64,000 bases of DNA, taken from Streptomyces sp. Je 1-332 (GTDB lineage Bacteria > Actinomycetota > Actinomycetes > Streptomycetales > Streptomycetaceae). The position numbers and the translations under genes are program-made. The DNA is taken from assembly GCF_040730185.1 (NCBI RefSeq), contig NZ_CP160402.1, positions 434,001 through 498,000 on the forward strand, read 5' to 3'. Below are positions 63,870 through 64,000 of this stretch, in pieces. Position 1 is the first letter of the stretch, and every line of letters starts with the position of its first letter. The notes below the pieces were generated by a model. The model was given only the letters and a program-made list of their open reading frames with translations, was not told the DNA's origin and made no database searches.

Positions 63870-64000
63870 GCTGTGAACGGCATGCCGTGACCGTGTCGCG
63901 GCCGCCTGCCTGCCGCGGCTCCCGTCCATGGCCAGAGCCCGCGTTTCGCTGCCACAGCCATGAGTTCGGCCTGATCGTTGGCGTGCCCGGACGGCGGCAC
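63870..64000. other. Right edge, no gene assigned
   Basis: The last 131 bp contain a short minus-strand open frame entering from the right edge that reads GHANDQAELMAVAAKRGLWP, which is weakly protein-like, but its N-terminus lies outside and no family is recognised. I leave it unassigned. Confidence 0.3.

Overview
The window is high-GC DNA with GC-rich third codon positions, frequent GTG/TTG starts, a four-gene conservon (cvnA-D), a 388-residue xylose isomerase, several Tat signals and almost no TTA codons. Together these point to a Streptomyces or very close actinomycete chromosome. I saw no rRNA, tRNA, CRISPR array or intact insertion sequence. All calls come from reading the sequence; no database search was possible.

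Layout. 0-5 kb: 3' end of an SsuD-type sulfonate monooxygenase, a flavoprotein, an MltG-like transglycosylase and a homodimer-type ABC exporter divergent from a MarR regulator. 5-12 kb: a large FAD/Fe-S dehydrogenase, a Tat-exported GH109-like oxidoreductase, a frameshifted dctA and an L,D-transpeptidase-like lipoprotein. 12-16 kb: a translationally coupled heterodimeric ABC exporter whose two ATPase domains carry complementary defects. 16-25 kb: hydrolase, YdjM-like membrane protein, DUF3516-type helicase, TesB thioesterase, MMPL transporter with a small overlapping Cys-rich ORF, and a TPR gene broken by a 7-bp duplication. 25-32 kb: a signalling block with an MHYT sensor leading a conservon operon, an orphan roadblock paralogue, an F420/PPOX-type oxidoreductase and a DNA-binding-like protein. 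32-39 kb: methyltransferase, MpaB-type oxygenase and a run of uncharacterised genes including a 1137-residue repeat-like protein. 39-47 kb: fatty-acid desaturase, an SNF2 helicase coupled to a SWIM zinc-finger gene, a possible micro-ORF with a strong terminator, a secreted phytase-like esterase and a Pro-rich membrane protein. 47-52 kb: complete xylose module (xylA divergent from xylB and a ROK regulator). 52-59 kb: scrambled remnants of a MerR-type regulator, a frameshifted TTC38-like gene, an acetamidase/formamidase-like enzyme, a Tat-exported muramoyl amidase, and a GAF-type regulator followed by an ExaC-like aldehyde dehydrogenase. 59-61 kb: a gene-poor scar with a truncated excisionase fused by deletion to an integrase tail. 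61-64 kb: a two-gene operon of a GlcD-like FAD oxidase and a ThDP enzyme; the latter holds the one in-frame TTA codon I found.

Working together: catabolism (xylose, dicarboxylate, lactate or glycolate-type hydroxyacids, aldehydes) alternates with envelope functions (MltG, L,D-transpeptidase, muramoyl amidase, exporters) and signalling (conservon). Two features stand out. One is the density of short perfect tandem duplications (about ten loci), one of which has broken a gene. The other is the group of decayed loci (dctA, two TPR-type genes, the MerR remnants, a PadR-like tail, xis-int), suggesting local genome decay plus loss of an integrated element near 59.5 kb. Some single-base shifts could instead be assembly errors.
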